NCBI RefSeq assembly: GCF_000009985.1
Contig: NC_007626.1
Coordinates: forward strand, 1,574,745-1,638,744
Origin: Paramagnetospirillum magneticum AMB-1
GTDB taxonomy: Bacteria > Pseudomonadota > Alphaproteobacteria > Rhodospirillales > Magnetospirillaceae
Direction of reading: 5' to 3'
Length of the DNA stretch: 64,000 nt
Below are positions 1-9,011 of the stretch, one piece after another. Every line of letters begins with the position of its first letter. Position 1 is the first letter of the stretch. The notes below the pieces were generated by a model. The model was not told where the DNA came from and made no database searches. It was given only the letters and a program-made list of their open reading frames with translations. The translations under genes and the position numbers were made by a program.

Positions 1-125
1 TTCGCCAGAAGGATTTGGGGGAGGTGCGCCGGCTGGCCCTGCTCGATGCGGAGGACGCTCGCCGCATCTATGGCCGCATGAACGGGTTCGAGGGCTTGCT
101 GACCCTTTACGGGAGCGCCGGGTGA
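1..125 (+). CDS. C-terminal end of an unidentified upstream gene (partial)
   Basis: An open frame enters from the left edge (first full codon at position 3) and stops at TGA 123-125. About 40 residues are visible, rich in Leu, Arg and Asp, which is too few to assign a family. The stop overlaps the GTG start of the flippase gene (GTGA at 122-125), so the two are probably translationally coupled. The gene is therefore likely part of the same polysaccharide operon; a glycosyltransferase or another EPS enzyme would fit, but this is context only. Confidence 0.6.
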   Translation, partial: RQKDLGEVRRLALLDAEDARRIYGRMNGFEGLLTLYGSAG

Positions 126-1576
126 GTCTGGACATTGCCCGGTCGCTGCGGTGGTCCTATGGCGGGATGGCCGCCAATCTGGTCCTGCAGGTCGCCTTCG
201 CGGCCCTGGCCGCCCGCCTGGTCTCCGCCGAGTCCTATGGCATGGCGGCGGTGGCCACCGGCCTGGTGTCCTATCTGTCCTATCTGTCCGATCTGGGGGT
301 CGGCCTTCTGGCGGTACGCAACCGAGACCTGGATGCCGCCGATCTGTGGGGGGTGGCCCTGGTCGGTCTGGCCGGCAATCTGGTCATCGTGGCCGCGGTC
401 TGGCTGGCTGCGCCCTCGGTGGCGGCCTTTGTCGGATTTTCCGGGGAGGGGGTCTGGGTGTTGCGCGCCCTGTCGCTTCTGGCCCCGCTGGGAGGCCTTA
501 ACACCGCCGCCCTGGCCTGGCTCAACCGTGAAATGGATTTCCGCGCCCTGGCCATCATGTCCCTGGTCGGCAAGCTGGTCGGGCAAGGTGCCGTCACCCT
601 GCCGCTGGCCTGGGCGGGGTGGGGGGTGTGGGCCCTGGTGGCGGGGGCGTTGGGGCAGGTGGCCGCCGGTCTGGCCATCGCCCTTTGGCGGCAGCCGCCT
701 CGCCTGCCTCGCCGGTCCCGCTGGCCCGCCATCGGTGCGGCGCTGCGGGTGGGGGTCAATTTCTCCCTCATCAGGCTTCTGGACTCGACCCAGGCCCAGA
801 TGATTCCCCTGTCCGCCGCGACCCTGATGGGGGCTGGGGCGGCGGGGCTGTTCGATCGGGGCGCCCTGCTGACCCTGGTGGCTCTGGAGCTGATCACGGC
901 CGGTGCCGGGCGGGTGCTGTTGCCGGTCTATGGCCGCATGGGCGAGGAGGAGCGGGGCCGCATTCCCCAGGCCTTCCTGTCCGCCTGCCGAAGAGTGCTG
1001 TGCCTGGTGCTCCCCCTGGCCGCCGGCGTGGCGGCAGCGGCCGAGCCCCTGGTCCTGACCGTGTTCGGCGGCGGCTGGTCCGCCCTGGTGGAGCCCTTGA
1101 GGCTGCTGGCGGTACTGGCCGGTCTGCGATCGGTCGCCATGTTGGCCGGAGGGTTGGTGGAGGCCCAGGGGGGCTTGTACCACAACATGATGCAACGCAT
1201 CTGTGTCCTTGTCCTGTTGCTGAGTTGGATCTGCGTCGTCCGGCCCACGGAACTGGGATGGCTGCTGGCCGGAGCCGTTCTGGCCGAGGGGGCGAGCGCC
1301 CTGGCGTTGCTGGCCCTGGCGTCCCGGGCCGCCGGCCTGGCGTTCGCGGCGGTGCTGGTGCCGCCGCTTCTGGCGCTGAGCGTGGCGCTGCCGGTGGGCG
1401 GCGTCATGGCCCTGGCGGCCGGTGCGGATGGCTCGCCGGGCTATCGCCTGGTCCTGACCATGCTGTGTGGCGGCATTTGCCTGGGCGGCGTTCTTCTGCT
1501 GCACCCCCATTCCGGCTTGAGGGGCGAGGTGCGGAGGATGGTTCGGCACGCTTTCGCTGGGAATGTGTCATTATGA
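122..1576 (+). CDS. Wzx-type polysaccharide flippase (PST family)
   Basis: A 484-aa integral membrane protein with about 12-14 hydrophobic segments spread over its whole length. It has the pattern of the polysaccharide transporter (PST/Wzx, MOP superfamily) proteins that flip undecaprenyl-linked repeat units across the inner membrane. The N-terminal segment (SLRWSYGG followed by a long hydrophobic stretch) and the early 'AESYGMAAVATG' motif are typical of this family. GTG start overlapping the preceding stop. It is followed by a WbaP-type transferase, an export lipoprotein and a Wzc kinase, so a role in EPS repeat-unit export is well supported. The substrate cannot be read from the sequence. 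Confidence 0.85.
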   Translation: MSLDIARSLRWSYGGMAANLVLQVAFAALAARLVSAESYGMAAVATGLVSYLSYLSDLGVGLLAVRNRDLDAADLWGVALVGLAGNLVIVAAVWLAAPSVAAFVGFSGEGVWVLRALSLLAPLGGLNTAALAWLNREMDFRALAIMSLVGKLVGQGAVTLPLAWAGWGVWALVAGALGQVAAGLAIALWRQPPRLPRRSRWPAIGAALRVGVNFSLIRLLDSTQAQMIPLSAATLMGAGAAGLFDRGALLTLVALELITAGAGRVLLPVYGRMGEEERGRIPQAFLSACRRVLCLVLPLAAGVAAAAEPLVLTVFGGGWSALVEPLRLLAVLAGLRSVAMLAGGLVEAQGGLYHNMMQRICVLVLLLSWICVVRPTELGWLLAGAVLAEGASALALLALASRAAGLAFAAVLVPPLLALSVALPVGGVMALAAGADGSPGYRLVLTMLCGGICLGGVLLLHPHSGLRGEVRRMVRHAFAGNVSL

Positions 1577-1625
1577 CGTCTATTGTTGCTTGCAATGTTG
1601 CGAACAGGGATGGCTAACTGGCTCA

Positions 1626-3023
1626 ATGAGATTGGTTATGCGGGAGAGTGAGTTGCGGGCGAGCGGCGCCGACCGGGTTGGCATGGCCGGGCGGGCGGTG
1701 GTGCCTTTGCTGATCGCGGCCGATGTGCTGACACTGGAGCTTTTCGTGCTGCTCGGAATGTGGCTGCGCGAGGCGGTATCCGTCTGGTTCCCCATCTCCC
1801 TGGCGCCGGTGACGTTTCATGGCATTCATCTGGCAGTTCTGGTCATTCCGCTGGGCTGTCTGGTCTGGGGGCTCTATCCTGGCTATGGTCTGTCGCCGGT
1901 GGATCGCCTGCGCCGGCGGACTCTGGTCGTGCTGGTCGGGTTCGGCCTGATGGACGTCTACGACCACCTGGGGCAGAACGGGCAATGGTCGCGGGGCGTG
2001 TTGGTCGTCGCCATGGCTCTGGCCGTGGTGGGGCTGCCCATAACCCATGCCTGGGCTCGCCGGACCTTGCTGCGGCTCGGGCTGTGGGGCGAGAAGGTGG
2101 TGTTGCTGGGCGATCCCGAACGGTGTCGGATGACGGCGGCCGCGCTGTCGGCGCGACCGGATCTGGGGTGGATTCCCGCCGGGATTGGCAATTGGCCGCT
2201 GGACGGCGAGGGGCATTGGAACGACGCGGAGATGGCGATTCTGTTGCCTCTCCGGGGGGAGCTAAGTCTGGCCGAGGCGGCGGATTCATTGCCGTTCCGG
2301 CGCATGGTGGTCATTCCCGACCTGGGCGGGCGCAGTCTGGGCGTATCCTCCCTGGAAACGGGCCTGGGCCTGGGGCTGGGAATGCGCAACAACCTGCTGT
2401 ATCCGGTGAACCGGATGCTCAAGCGCAGCCTGGATCTGGTTGCGGTTCTCCTGGCGTTGCCCCTGGCGTTGCCGGTGATCGCCGCCTTTGCCCTGGCGGT
2501 CAAGGTGATCTCGCCCGGACCGGCGTTCTACGGGCAGCAGCGCGAGGGGTTGGGCGGGCGGCCGTTCCGGCTGTGGAAGATCCGCTCCATGACCCCCGAT
2601 GCCGAGACGCGGCTGGACGAGGTGCTGGGCCAGGATGCGCGAACCCAGGGTGAATGGAAGTCCCGGATGAAGCTGGAGGACGACCCGAGGATCATTCCGG
2701 GAATCGGCCGCTTCATGCGCCGCTTCTCCATCGACGAACTGCCGCAACTGCTCAATGTGCTGCTGGGTCATATGAGCCTGGTGGGGCCGCGTCCCCTGCC
2801 GGCCTATCATCTGGCTGAAATTTCCCCGGCCCTGGTGGCGCTGCGTCAGCAGGTGCGGCCGGGCATCACCGGCTGGGCCCAGATTTCCGGGCGCAGCCAC
2901 AGCACGGTGCTGCAACAGGTGGAATATGACGCTTATTACATTCGTAACTGGTCATTCTGGATAGATTCATACGTTCTGGCGCGTACGGTGGAAGTGGTGC
3001 TGTCGGCGCGGGGGGCGTTTTGA
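1626..3023 (+). CDS. undecaprenyl-phosphate sugar phosphotransferase (WbaP/exopolysaccharide glycosyl-1-phosphate transferase type)
   Basis: Catalyses transfer of a sugar-1-phosphate to undecaprenyl phosphate, the first step of EPS repeat-unit assembly at the inner membrane. The N-terminal third has several transmembrane helices, followed by a CoFD-like middle region. The C-terminal bacterial sugar transferase domain begins near 'NRMLKRSLDLV' and contains 'QQREGLGGRPFRLWKIRSM', 'RRFSIDELPQLLNVLLG' and 'SLVGPRPLP', all hallmarks of the family. The frame is open from 1563, overlapping the flippase gene, but a start at ATG 1626 (or 1638) gives an N-terminus of normal length (about 465 aa). Sugar specificity (galactose or glucose) cannot be told. 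Confidence 0.88.
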   Translation: MRLVMRESELRASGADRVGMAGRAVVPLLIAADVLTLELFVLLGMWLREAVSVWFPISLAPVTFHGIHLAVLVIPLGCLVWGLYPGYGLSPVDRLRRRTLVVLVGFGLMDVYDHLGQNGQWSRGVLVVAMALAVVGLPITHAWARRTLLRLGLWGEKVVLLGDPERCRMTAAALSARPDLGWIPAGIGNWPLDGEGHWNDAEMAILLPLRGELSLAEAADSLPFRRMVVIPDLGGRSLGVSSLETGLGLGLGMRNNLLYPVNRMLKRSLDLVAVLLALPLALPVIAAFALAVKVISPGPAFYGQQREGLGGRPFRLWKIRSMTPDAETRLDEVLGQDARTQGEWKSRMKLEDDPRIIPGIGRFMRRFSIDELPQLLNVLLGHMSLVGPRPLPAYHLAEISPALVALRQQVRPGITGWAQISGRSHSTVLQQVEYDAYYIRNWSFWIDSYVLARTVEVVLSARGAF

Positions 3024-3045
3024 TGTCTGGCCTTTTCGGCCGACA
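3024..3045 (+). terminator. possible weak hairpin after the sugar transferase gene
   Basis: TGTC-GGCC / GGCC-GACA inverted repeat directly after the stop codon, with one bulged T and a TTTTC loop. There is no T-run after it, so a terminator role is uncertain; it may simply modulate read-through into the next EPS gene. Confidence 0.25.
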
Positions 3046-3192
3046 CAAAATGTTACTTCTCTCCCGGGGGGATTTTTCGTTGTGCGATTGACGGGGTGTG
3101 CATCTTTTTATTAATTTGCTCTTTAGAACTTGATGACATTCTCATCCGAAACGGGAAGAACGGCTCGTTTCTTGGCACAAGGAGTTGGCCTC

Positions 3193-3978
3193 ATGCGATT
3201 CGCATCCCGGATTCTGCCGAGTGTAGCGGCCGGCACCCTCGTCGCGGTCCTGTCCACGACGGGTCTCGCCCAGACTCCGCCATCGTCCCAGGGGGGCGCG
3301 GGAACCCAGGCCCAACAGGCGGTGGCCTTGCCCCCTGCGCTGCAGGCGGCCATTCAGTCGGGCAATGCCGACCGGATCATCGCCGGGCTGACGGCGGCCC
3401 AGATCGGCAATCCCGCCTTCATGCGCCAGTTCGCCGAGGCCCTGGGCCGGAGTGCGTCGACCCGTGGGGCGGCGGCCCTGAATCTGCTGGTGGAAAGGGT
3501 CGCGTCCTCCCTGAGCGCCCGGGTCAGCGCGGGGCAAAGCATCGCGGTGCTGCAAAGTTTCGGTGCCGGTCTTACCCAGGGCATTGCCCAGGGGAACCCG
3601 GCGCAGGCGGGACAACTGATCCAGTCGAGCACGGCGGCCATGGTGTCCGGCGCCGGCAAGAACGAGGCCCGGGTGGGCGAGGTGGCTCGCGCCATCGCCT
3701 CCGGCGTGGTCGAGTCGCTGGTCCTCAACAACATCGTGCCGGTGGCCAACATCGCCACCATGGTGCAGAACGCTGTGTCCCAGGGTGCGTCCAAGGTGGT
3801 GGGCGCGCAGGTCACCGTCCAGGTGGAAAGCTCCGATACCAAGCCGGTCGCTGACGTGGTGCTGATCCGTCAGAACGGCCAGAAGCTGGATAAGGGACAG
3901 GATGTCACCTTTGTGGACCTGGGCGACAAGAACAAGCCGGTGATCGAGAAGCCGGTCGTCAATACGTCGCCTAGCTGA
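3193..3978 (+). CDS. exported protein of the EPS locus, function unknown
   Basis: ATG 3193 is preceded by AAGGAG at 3179-3184, so I prefer it over the upstream in-frame starts. The 261-aa product begins with a signal peptide (MRFASRILPSVAAG..., ending near 'GLAQ'). The mature part is Ala/Gln/Gly-rich and helical-looking in its first half, with a more strand-like C-terminus ('VTVQVESSDTKPVADVVLIRQ'). I recognise no domain. It lies between the initiating transferase and an outer-membrane barrel protein, so a periplasmic role in EPS export or assembly is the best guess. Hypothetical proteins in this position occur in many alphaproteobacterial EPS loci. Confidence 0.75.
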   Translation: MRFASRILPSVAAGTLVAVLSTTGLAQTPPSSQGGAGTQAQQAVALPPALQAAIQSGNADRIIAGLTAAQIGNPAFMRQFAEALGRSASTRGAAALNLLVERVASSLSARVSAGQSIAVLQSFGAGLTQGIAQGNPAQAGQLIQSSTAAMVSGAGKNEARVGEVARAIASGVVESLVLNNIVPVANIATMVQNAVSQGASKVVGAQVTVQVESSDTKPVADVVLIRQNGQKLDKGQDVTFVDLGDKNKPVIEKPVVNTSPS

Positions 3979-4030
3979 TCCTTATCCTCCAGTCTCCGAT
4001 TTCCACCCTCATGTCGAGAGTGTTCGCTTC

Positions 4031-5314
4031 ATGTCCTTTCTGCTTCGTACCTCGCTGGCGGCTTTGGTGGCCGTGGGTGTCGCATCCCCGGTTCTGGCTC
4101 AGCCCACTCCGAAAGCGGAAGATCTGACCCCGTCGGAGAAGAACAATCTTCTGCGCGACCAGGAGGTGACCAAGCGCGATCAGCCAGATTACGCCGCCAA
4201 GGGGGTGGATCTGGGCGGCTTCAAGTTTCTTCCGACCCTGGAGGCCACCGAGCGGTTCACCAGCAACCTGTATTACGAGCAGAACAATCACCGCAAGGAA
4301 CTGGTCACCACGGTGACGCCCGGGCTCCGGCTGAAATCGGACTGGAATGTCCACGAGCTGGAATTCTACGCCAACAGCGAGATCAAGCGTCACCGCCGCT
4401 TCTGGGGCGAGGATGTGGAGAACTACACCGCCGGTGCCAACGGCAAGCTGGATGTGACCAGCGAGTTGCTCCTGCGCGGCAGGGTCAACTGGAACGCCGG
4501 GCACGAGGCCCGTTCCTCACCCGACGACGTCGGCGGCATCACGCCGACCAAGACCCAGACCCAGGGCGCCATGCTGGGGGCCGAATATCACGGCCCGCGC
4601 ATCCGACTGCGCACAGAGGCCGAGGTCACCGAATACCAGTTCTGGGACGTGCGCAAGGCCGACGGCACCATGGCCAACAATACGGGCCGCAACCGCCGGG
4701 TGGGCGAATTGCGCCAGCGCGTGGGCTACGAGATTATTCCTGAATACACCGCCTTTGCCGAGGTTATCTATAACGACCGGCGCTACGACACCGCCGATGC
4801 CAATGGCACGCACCGCGATTCCCATGGCTGGGAAAACCGCGTGGGCACCGAGATCGAGATCTCCGGGGCGCTGCGCGGCGAGGTGTTCGCCTCGTACCTG
4901 ATGCAGTACTACAACGATCCCATCTATCGCGACGTGGAAGGTCCGGGCGCCGGGGCGTCCTTGACCTGGACTCCCACCGGCCTGACCACCGTCAAGGGAG
5001 GGATCAAGCGGACCATCAACGAAACCACCTCGCGTTACTCGGCCGGCAATCTCGCCACCCGCTATGACGTTTCCGTCGCCCACGAATTGCAGCGCAATAT
5101 CATCCTGGAGGCGGACGGCGCCCTGACCCAGACCGCCTATATGCGGTTGGGTCGCCACGATAAGCTGTGGAGCGGCGGCATGACGGGCACTTACAAGATC
5201 AACCGCTATCTCTATACCGCCCTCGATTATCACGCCGCCCGGCAGGATAATAATCTGTCCACCGGCCAGTATCTCGAGCACTCCACCTTCCTGAAGCTGG
5301 GCGTGCAGTATTGA
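4031..5314 (+). CDS. outer-membrane beta-barrel protein (EPS locus, BBP2-like)
   Basis: 427 aa with an N-terminal signal peptide (MSFLLRTSLAALVAVGVASPVLAQ). The mature region has many alternating aromatic/polar strands ('FEFYANSEIKRHRRFW', 'LRLRTEAEVTEYQFWDV') and ends in an aromatic-terminated strand (STFLKLGVQY), the classic C-terminal signal of outer-membrane barrels. It resembles the BBP2_2/GfcD-like barrels found beside Wza and Wzc genes. Likely role: outer-membrane component or assembly helper of the EPS exporter. The stop overlaps an in-frame TTG of the following gene, but the real start of that gene is probably further on. Confidence 0.75.
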   Translation: MSFLLRTSLAALVAVGVASPVLAQPTPKAEDLTPSEKNNLLRDQEVTKRDQPDYAAKGVDLGGFKFLPTLEATERFTSNLYYEQNNHRKELVTTVTPGLRLKSDWNVHELEFYANSEIKRHRRFWGEDVENYTAGANGKLDVTSELLLRGRVNWNAGHEARSSPDDVGGITPTKTQTQGAMLGAEYHGPRIRLRTEAEVTEYQFWDVRKADGTMANNTGRNRRVGELRQRVGYEIIPEYTAFAEVIYNDRRYDTADANGTHRDSHGWENRVGTEIEISGALRGEVFASYLMQYYNDPIYRDVEGPGAGASLTWTPTGLTTVKGGIKRTINETTSRYSAGNLATRYDVSVAHELQRNIILEADGALTQTAYMRLGRHDKLWSGGMTGTYKINRYLYTALDYHAARQDNNLSTGQYLEHSTFLKLGVQY

Positions 5315-5376
5315 TTGCTCACGAGGCGGCGGCGTCCTACCCTGTAGCCTCCTCGCGGACTCAAGGAATGATGCGG

Positions 5377-5904
5377 ATGCGGTGGTTGCGTATCGTGGCC
5401 GTCCTGCTGGTGGCGGGATGCTCTTCGGTCGGTTGGGCCGCCGACTTGGCCTATGTTCTGGGCCCCAACGACAAGGTCAAGATCACCGTTTTCGGTGAGC
5501 CGGATCTGTCGGGGGAGTTCGAGATCGGGGGCTCGGGCACCCTGGCCATGCCGCTGGTCGGAGAAATCCCCCTGGGCGGCAAGAATCTCAGTCAGGCTTC
5601 GGGCCTGCTGGCCGAGCGCCTGCGCCAGGGTATCCTGCGTGATCCCAAGGTCTCGGTCGAGGTTTTGAATTACCGGCCGTTCTTCATTCTGGGCGAGGTC
5701 AACCAGCCGGGGTCCTATCCCTATGTCAACGGCATGACCGTGGTCAACGCGGCGGCCATCGGCGGCGGCTTTACCTACCGCGCCGACAAGAAAGACATCA
5801 AGATCACCCGCGAGGGCGCCCAGGGCAAGACCGAGATCAAGGGCCAGATGGAAAGCACCGTCATGCCCGGCGACGTCATCTGGGTGGGAGAGCGCTTCTT
5901 CTGA
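5377..5904 (+). CDS. Wza/OPX-type polysaccharide export lipoprotein
   Basis: A short outer-membrane polysaccharide export (Poly_export plus one SLBB) protein. The frame is open from TTG 5311, but ATG 5377 (or 5368), preceded by AAGGA, starts a lipoprotein signal with lipobox LVAGC. The mature region contains 'YVLGPNDKVKITVFGEPDLSGEF' (Poly_export motif) and 'FFILGEVNQPGSYPYVNGMTVVNAAAIGGGFTYRA' split over an SLBB fold. At about 175 aa it is shorter than E. coli Wza (about 380 aa), as expected for minimal OPX proteins that rely on a separate barrel; the preceding gene may supply one. Its 3' end overlaps the convergent phosphatase gene by 29 bp. Confidence 0.88.
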   Translation: MRWLRIVAVLLVAGCSSVGWAADLAYVLGPNDKVKITVFGEPDLSGEFEIGGSGTLAMPLVGEIPLGGKNLSQASGLLAERLRQGILRDPKVSVEVLNYRPFFILGEVNQPGSYPYVNGMTVVNAAAIGGGFTYRADKKDIKITREGAQGKTEIKGQMESTVMPGDVIWVGERFF

Positions 5905-6697
5905 TCCCGGCCGGCGTAGCCTGGATCAGCCCGGCCGTGTCCCCCTCCAGAACCAGACAGGACAGCACATTGGTGCAATAGGCGCCGGTGTCGATGCCCA
6001 TGCGGTTGTCCAGGATCTCCGGCTGGGGAACGATGTGGTGGCCGTGGACGATCATGGCGCCGTGGAATCGGCGGCTGGCCAGGAATTCGTGGCGGATCCA
6101 CAGCAGATCCTCGGGGGCCTGCTGCTCCAGGGGGCGCCCCGGCCGCACGCCGGCATGGACGAAGAGATAATCTCCCAGCCGCAACGATGTCGGCATCGCC
6201 GCCAGAAAGGCCTTGTGGGCGGGGGGCAGCGCGGCGGCCAGTTCGGCCTGCATGCGTTCCGAGCGCTCGCGGCTGGGGGCGCCGGCGATGGGGACGACGC
6301 CATAGCTGACCAGGGTGGCAGCTCCGCCGTATTCCAGCCAGTCGGGAATGGCCATGGGGTCGGCCAGGGCGTGCAGGAAGGCGTCCTCGTGGTTGCCCCG
6401 AAGGGCGGTCAGGCGGCAACCCGCTGGAAGGGCGGCACCGATCAACAGATCCAGGACCCGGCGCGACTGGGGGCCACGATCCAGATAGTCGCCAAGTCCC
6501 ACCACCTCGCAGCGATCCCAGGACCGTTCGGCTCGGGCCAGATCGCCGACGACGGAATCCATCAGTGATTGCAGCAGATCGGCGCGGCCATGGACATCGC
6601 CGAAGGCATAAATCCTCGTCCCGTCGGGGGGGCGGAACGGCCGGGCGATCCCGCGGTTTCGCCGGAACGGCCGGATCAGGGTTTCCAGGATGGACAT
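5876..6697 (-). CDS. metallophosphoesterase (PP2A-like serine/threonine phosphatase family)
   Basis: 273 aa with the dinuclear-metal motifs of calcineurin-like phosphoesterases: GDVHGR (residues 33-38), GDYLDRGP (69-76), GNHE (101-104) and a late 'VHGHH'. This matches the small bacterial PrpA/ApaH-like protein phosphatases. It is the only leftward gene in the EPS locus and sits head-to-head with the Wzc-like kinase gene, sharing a 102-bp divergent promoter region. A role in dephosphorylating EPS regulators is conceivable but not shown; PP2A-like enzymes usually act on Ser/Thr, not on Wzc tyrosines. Confidence 0.85.
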   Translation of the reverse strand: MSILETLIRPFRRNRGIARPFRPPDGTRIYAFGDVHGRADLLQSLMDSVVGDLARAERSWDRCEVVGLGDYLDRGPQSRRVLDLLIGAALPAGCRLTALRGNHEDAFLHALADPMAIPDWLEYGGAATLVSYGVVPIAGAPSRERSERMQAELAAALPPAHKAFLAAMPTSLRLGDYLFVHAGVRPGRPLEQQAPEDLLWIRHEFLASRRFHGAMIVHGHHIVPQPEILDNRMGIDTGAYCTNVLSCLVLEGDTAGLIQATPAGIRRSALPPR

Positions 6698-6799
6698 ACG
6701 GGGATTGAGGACTTTCCAAAGCGATTAGAGTTAGAAACGGTCGGGGCTTTCCCTTAATATCGCCCCAGGTTCGTAGCGTGCACCAGAAAGAACGTCAGC

Positions 6800-9010
6800 A
6801 TGAACGAAATTTATCCCGTTCGCCCGATCTCCAATGCGTCTGCGACGCGGACGGACGGTTTCAATATTGATCTCAGGCAACAAATACGTGTGCTGTGGCG
6901 CCGCCGCTTTCTGGTGTTCGCCGTGGCGGGCGGCGTGTTCATCGCCACCTGGCTGTTCCTGATGCTGCTGACGCCGATCTATGCCGGCATGGCCAGCGTG
7001 ATGATCGACACCCGCAAGACCCGGGTGCTGGACCTCAAGGAGGTCATCACCACATCGCAGCCGCAACTGACCACCGTCCTGTCCGAGGTCGAGGTGATCC
7101 GCTCGCGGAATGTGGCCGAACGGGTGGCCGCCTCCCTGGATCTGTACAAGGACCCGGAGTTCAACCCGTCGCTTCGCCCCGCCAAAAGCGGTGTGGCCGC
7201 CGCGCTGAACAGCCTGATGTCCTGGCTGAGCGCGCCCAAGCAGCAGGACCTCGGTCCCGAGGAGGCCGAACGCGCCATGCGGGCCGGCGTGGTCACCACG
7301 CTGGTGGGCCGGGTTACCGCAGTGCCGGTGCCGCAATCCATGGTGATCAACGTCTCGGTGCGGTCCGAGGACGCGGCCAAGGCGGCTCAGTTGACCAACG
7401 CCCTGGCCGAGCAATATGTCCTCGATCAGCTGAACTCCAAGTTCGAGGCCACCCGGAGCGCCTCCGTCTGGCTGAACCAGCGCCTGGAGGACCTGCGCAA
7501 CGCGGTGGCCCAGTCCGAGCGCGCGGTGGCCCAATACCGGGGAAGCTCCGGGCTCATCGACAGCAAGGGCGTGCTGCCCACCCACCAGCAACTGGCCGAG
7601 TTGAACACCCAACTGATCCAGACTCAGGGCCGGCGTTCCGAACTGCAGGCCAAGGTCGCCCGGCTCGAGACTCTGATCCGGTCCAACCGGGGCGCCGAGG
7701 CGGCCGACGAAATGATCGAGTCGCCTCTGATCCAGCGGCTGCGGGAGCAGGAAACCACCCTGATGCGGGAAATCTCGGATATGTCGACCCGCTATGGCGA
7801 CATGCATCCGAAGATGATCAAGGGCGTTGCCGAGCTGAACGAGCTGCGGGCCAAGATCAACGTGGAGATTTCCAAGCTCAGTCAGGGTATTCATAATGAA
7901 TACAATGTGGTCAGGGCTCGTGAATCGGCACTTCTCGATCGCATCCGCCAGTTGGAGGGAACCGTCAAGGAGCAGAACCGGTCGGAGGTCCACCTGCGCG
8001 AGTTGGAACGCGAGGCCCAGGCCAACCGGATTCTCTACGAGAACTTCCTCAGCCGCTTTAAGGAAACCTCCGAGCAGGAACAGGTTCAGCAGCCCGACGC
8101 CCGCATCATCTCGCGCGCCGTGCGGCCCTATTCGCCGGCCTTTCCCCGCAAAGGCCTAATCCAGTTGGCCATGACCGTCGTCGGTCTGTTGCTGGGAACG
8201 ATTCTGGCGCTGGTGCTTGAACGGCTGGACAATACCTTCCGTACGCGGGAGGAGCTGGAGGACGTCACCGGACTGCCGGCCATCGGCATGATTCCCTTCG
8301 TCGACAAGAAGCCGGTGGCAAAATACCTCATCGACCGTCCGACTTCGGCGTTTGCCGAAGCGTTGCGCGGGCTATGGATCAGTCTTTGCCACAGCGATCC
8401 CAACAGTTCGCCCCGGGTTGTGGCCATCACGTCGTCCTTTCCCGGCGAGGGCAAGAGCATGACCGCCCTGTCCCTGGCGCGGACGGTGGCGCTGCTGGGC
8501 AGCCGGGTGGTGCTGGTCGATTGCGACCTGCGCCGCTCGTCGGTGGCCAAGCTGCTGGAGATCCAGCCGGAGCACTGCCTGGACGATGTGCTGGGGGGCA
8601 AGGTCGAGTTGCGCGCCGCCGTCTTGCGGGACCAGTCCTCGGACCTGGATATCCTGCCGGCCCGCAACATGGACCGGGCACCGCTCGATATGCTGAACTC
8701 CGCGGTCATGGAGAATCTGCTCCACACCCTGCGGGGGATCTACGATCTGGTGATCCTGGACTGTCCCCCGGTCATTCCGGTGGCCGAGGCCCAGGTTCTA
8801 GGACGGCTGGCCGACAAGACGGTGTTCTGCGTCCTGTGGGACCAGACCCCGCGCGAAGCGGTGGTCAACGCCCTGCGTCAGTTGCGCGATGTCCAGGTCA
8901 GTCTGGCCGGCGCCATGCTGACCAAGGTTCACCTCAAGAAGCATGCCCGCTACGGGTATGGCGACATCGGCTATTATTATGGCCGCTACAAGGGCTATTA
9001 CGCCGATTGA
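6800..9010 (+). CDS. Wzc/GumC-ExoP-like chain-length determinant and BY-type tyrosine kinase
   Basis: 736-aa inner-membrane protein joining a Wzz chain-length domain and a cytoplasmic bacterial tyrosine kinase. One transmembrane helix lies near residues 35-60, then a long coiled-coil periplasmic part (GNVR-like 'VHLRELEREAQANRILYENFLSRFKE'), a second helix near 455-475 and the kinase. Kinase motifs: Walker A SSFPGEGKS (about 545-553), Walker A' VVLVDCDLRRS and Walker B LVILDCPP (about 650). The C-terminus is a tyrosine-rich tail (YGYGDIGYYYGRYKGYYAD) of the kind autophosphorylated in Wzc. It probably controls polymer length and export together with the OPX protein. No matching low-molecular-weight tyrosine phosphatase is visible. 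Confidence 0.92.
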   Translation: MNEIYPVRPISNASATRTDGFNIDLRQQIRVLWRRRFLVFAVAGGVFIATWLFLMLLTPIYAGMASVMIDTRKTRVLDLKEVITTSQPQLTTVLSEVEVIRSRNVAERVAASLDLYKDPEFNPSLRPAKSGVAAALNSLMSWLSAPKQQDLGPEEAERAMRAGVVTTLVGRVTAVPVPQSMVINVSVRSEDAAKAAQLTNALAEQYVLDQLNSKFEATRSASVWLNQRLEDLRNAVAQSERAVAQYRGSSGLIDSKGVLPTHQQLAELNTQLIQTQGRRSELQAKVARLETLIRSNRGAEAADEMIESPLIQRLREQETTLMREISDMSTRYGDMHPKMIKGVAELNELRAKINVEISKLSQGIHNEYNVVRARESALLDRIRQLEGTVKEQNRSEVHLRELEREAQANRILYENFLSRFKETSEQEQVQQPDARIISRAVRPYSPAFPRKGLIQLAMTVVGLLLGTILALVLERLDNTFRTREELEDVTGLPAIGMIPFVDKKPVAKYLIDRPTSAFAEALRGLWISLCHSDPNSSPRVVAITSSFPGEGKSMTALSLARTVALLGSRVVLVDCDLRRSSVAKLLEIQPEHCLDDVLGGKVELRAAVLRDQSSDLDILPARNMDRAPLDMLNSAVMENLLHTLRGIYDLVILDCPPVIPVAEAQVLGRLADKTVFCVLWDQTPREAVVNALRQLRDVQVSLAGAMLTKVHLKKHARYGYGDIGYYYGRYKGYYAD

Positions 9011-9011
9011 G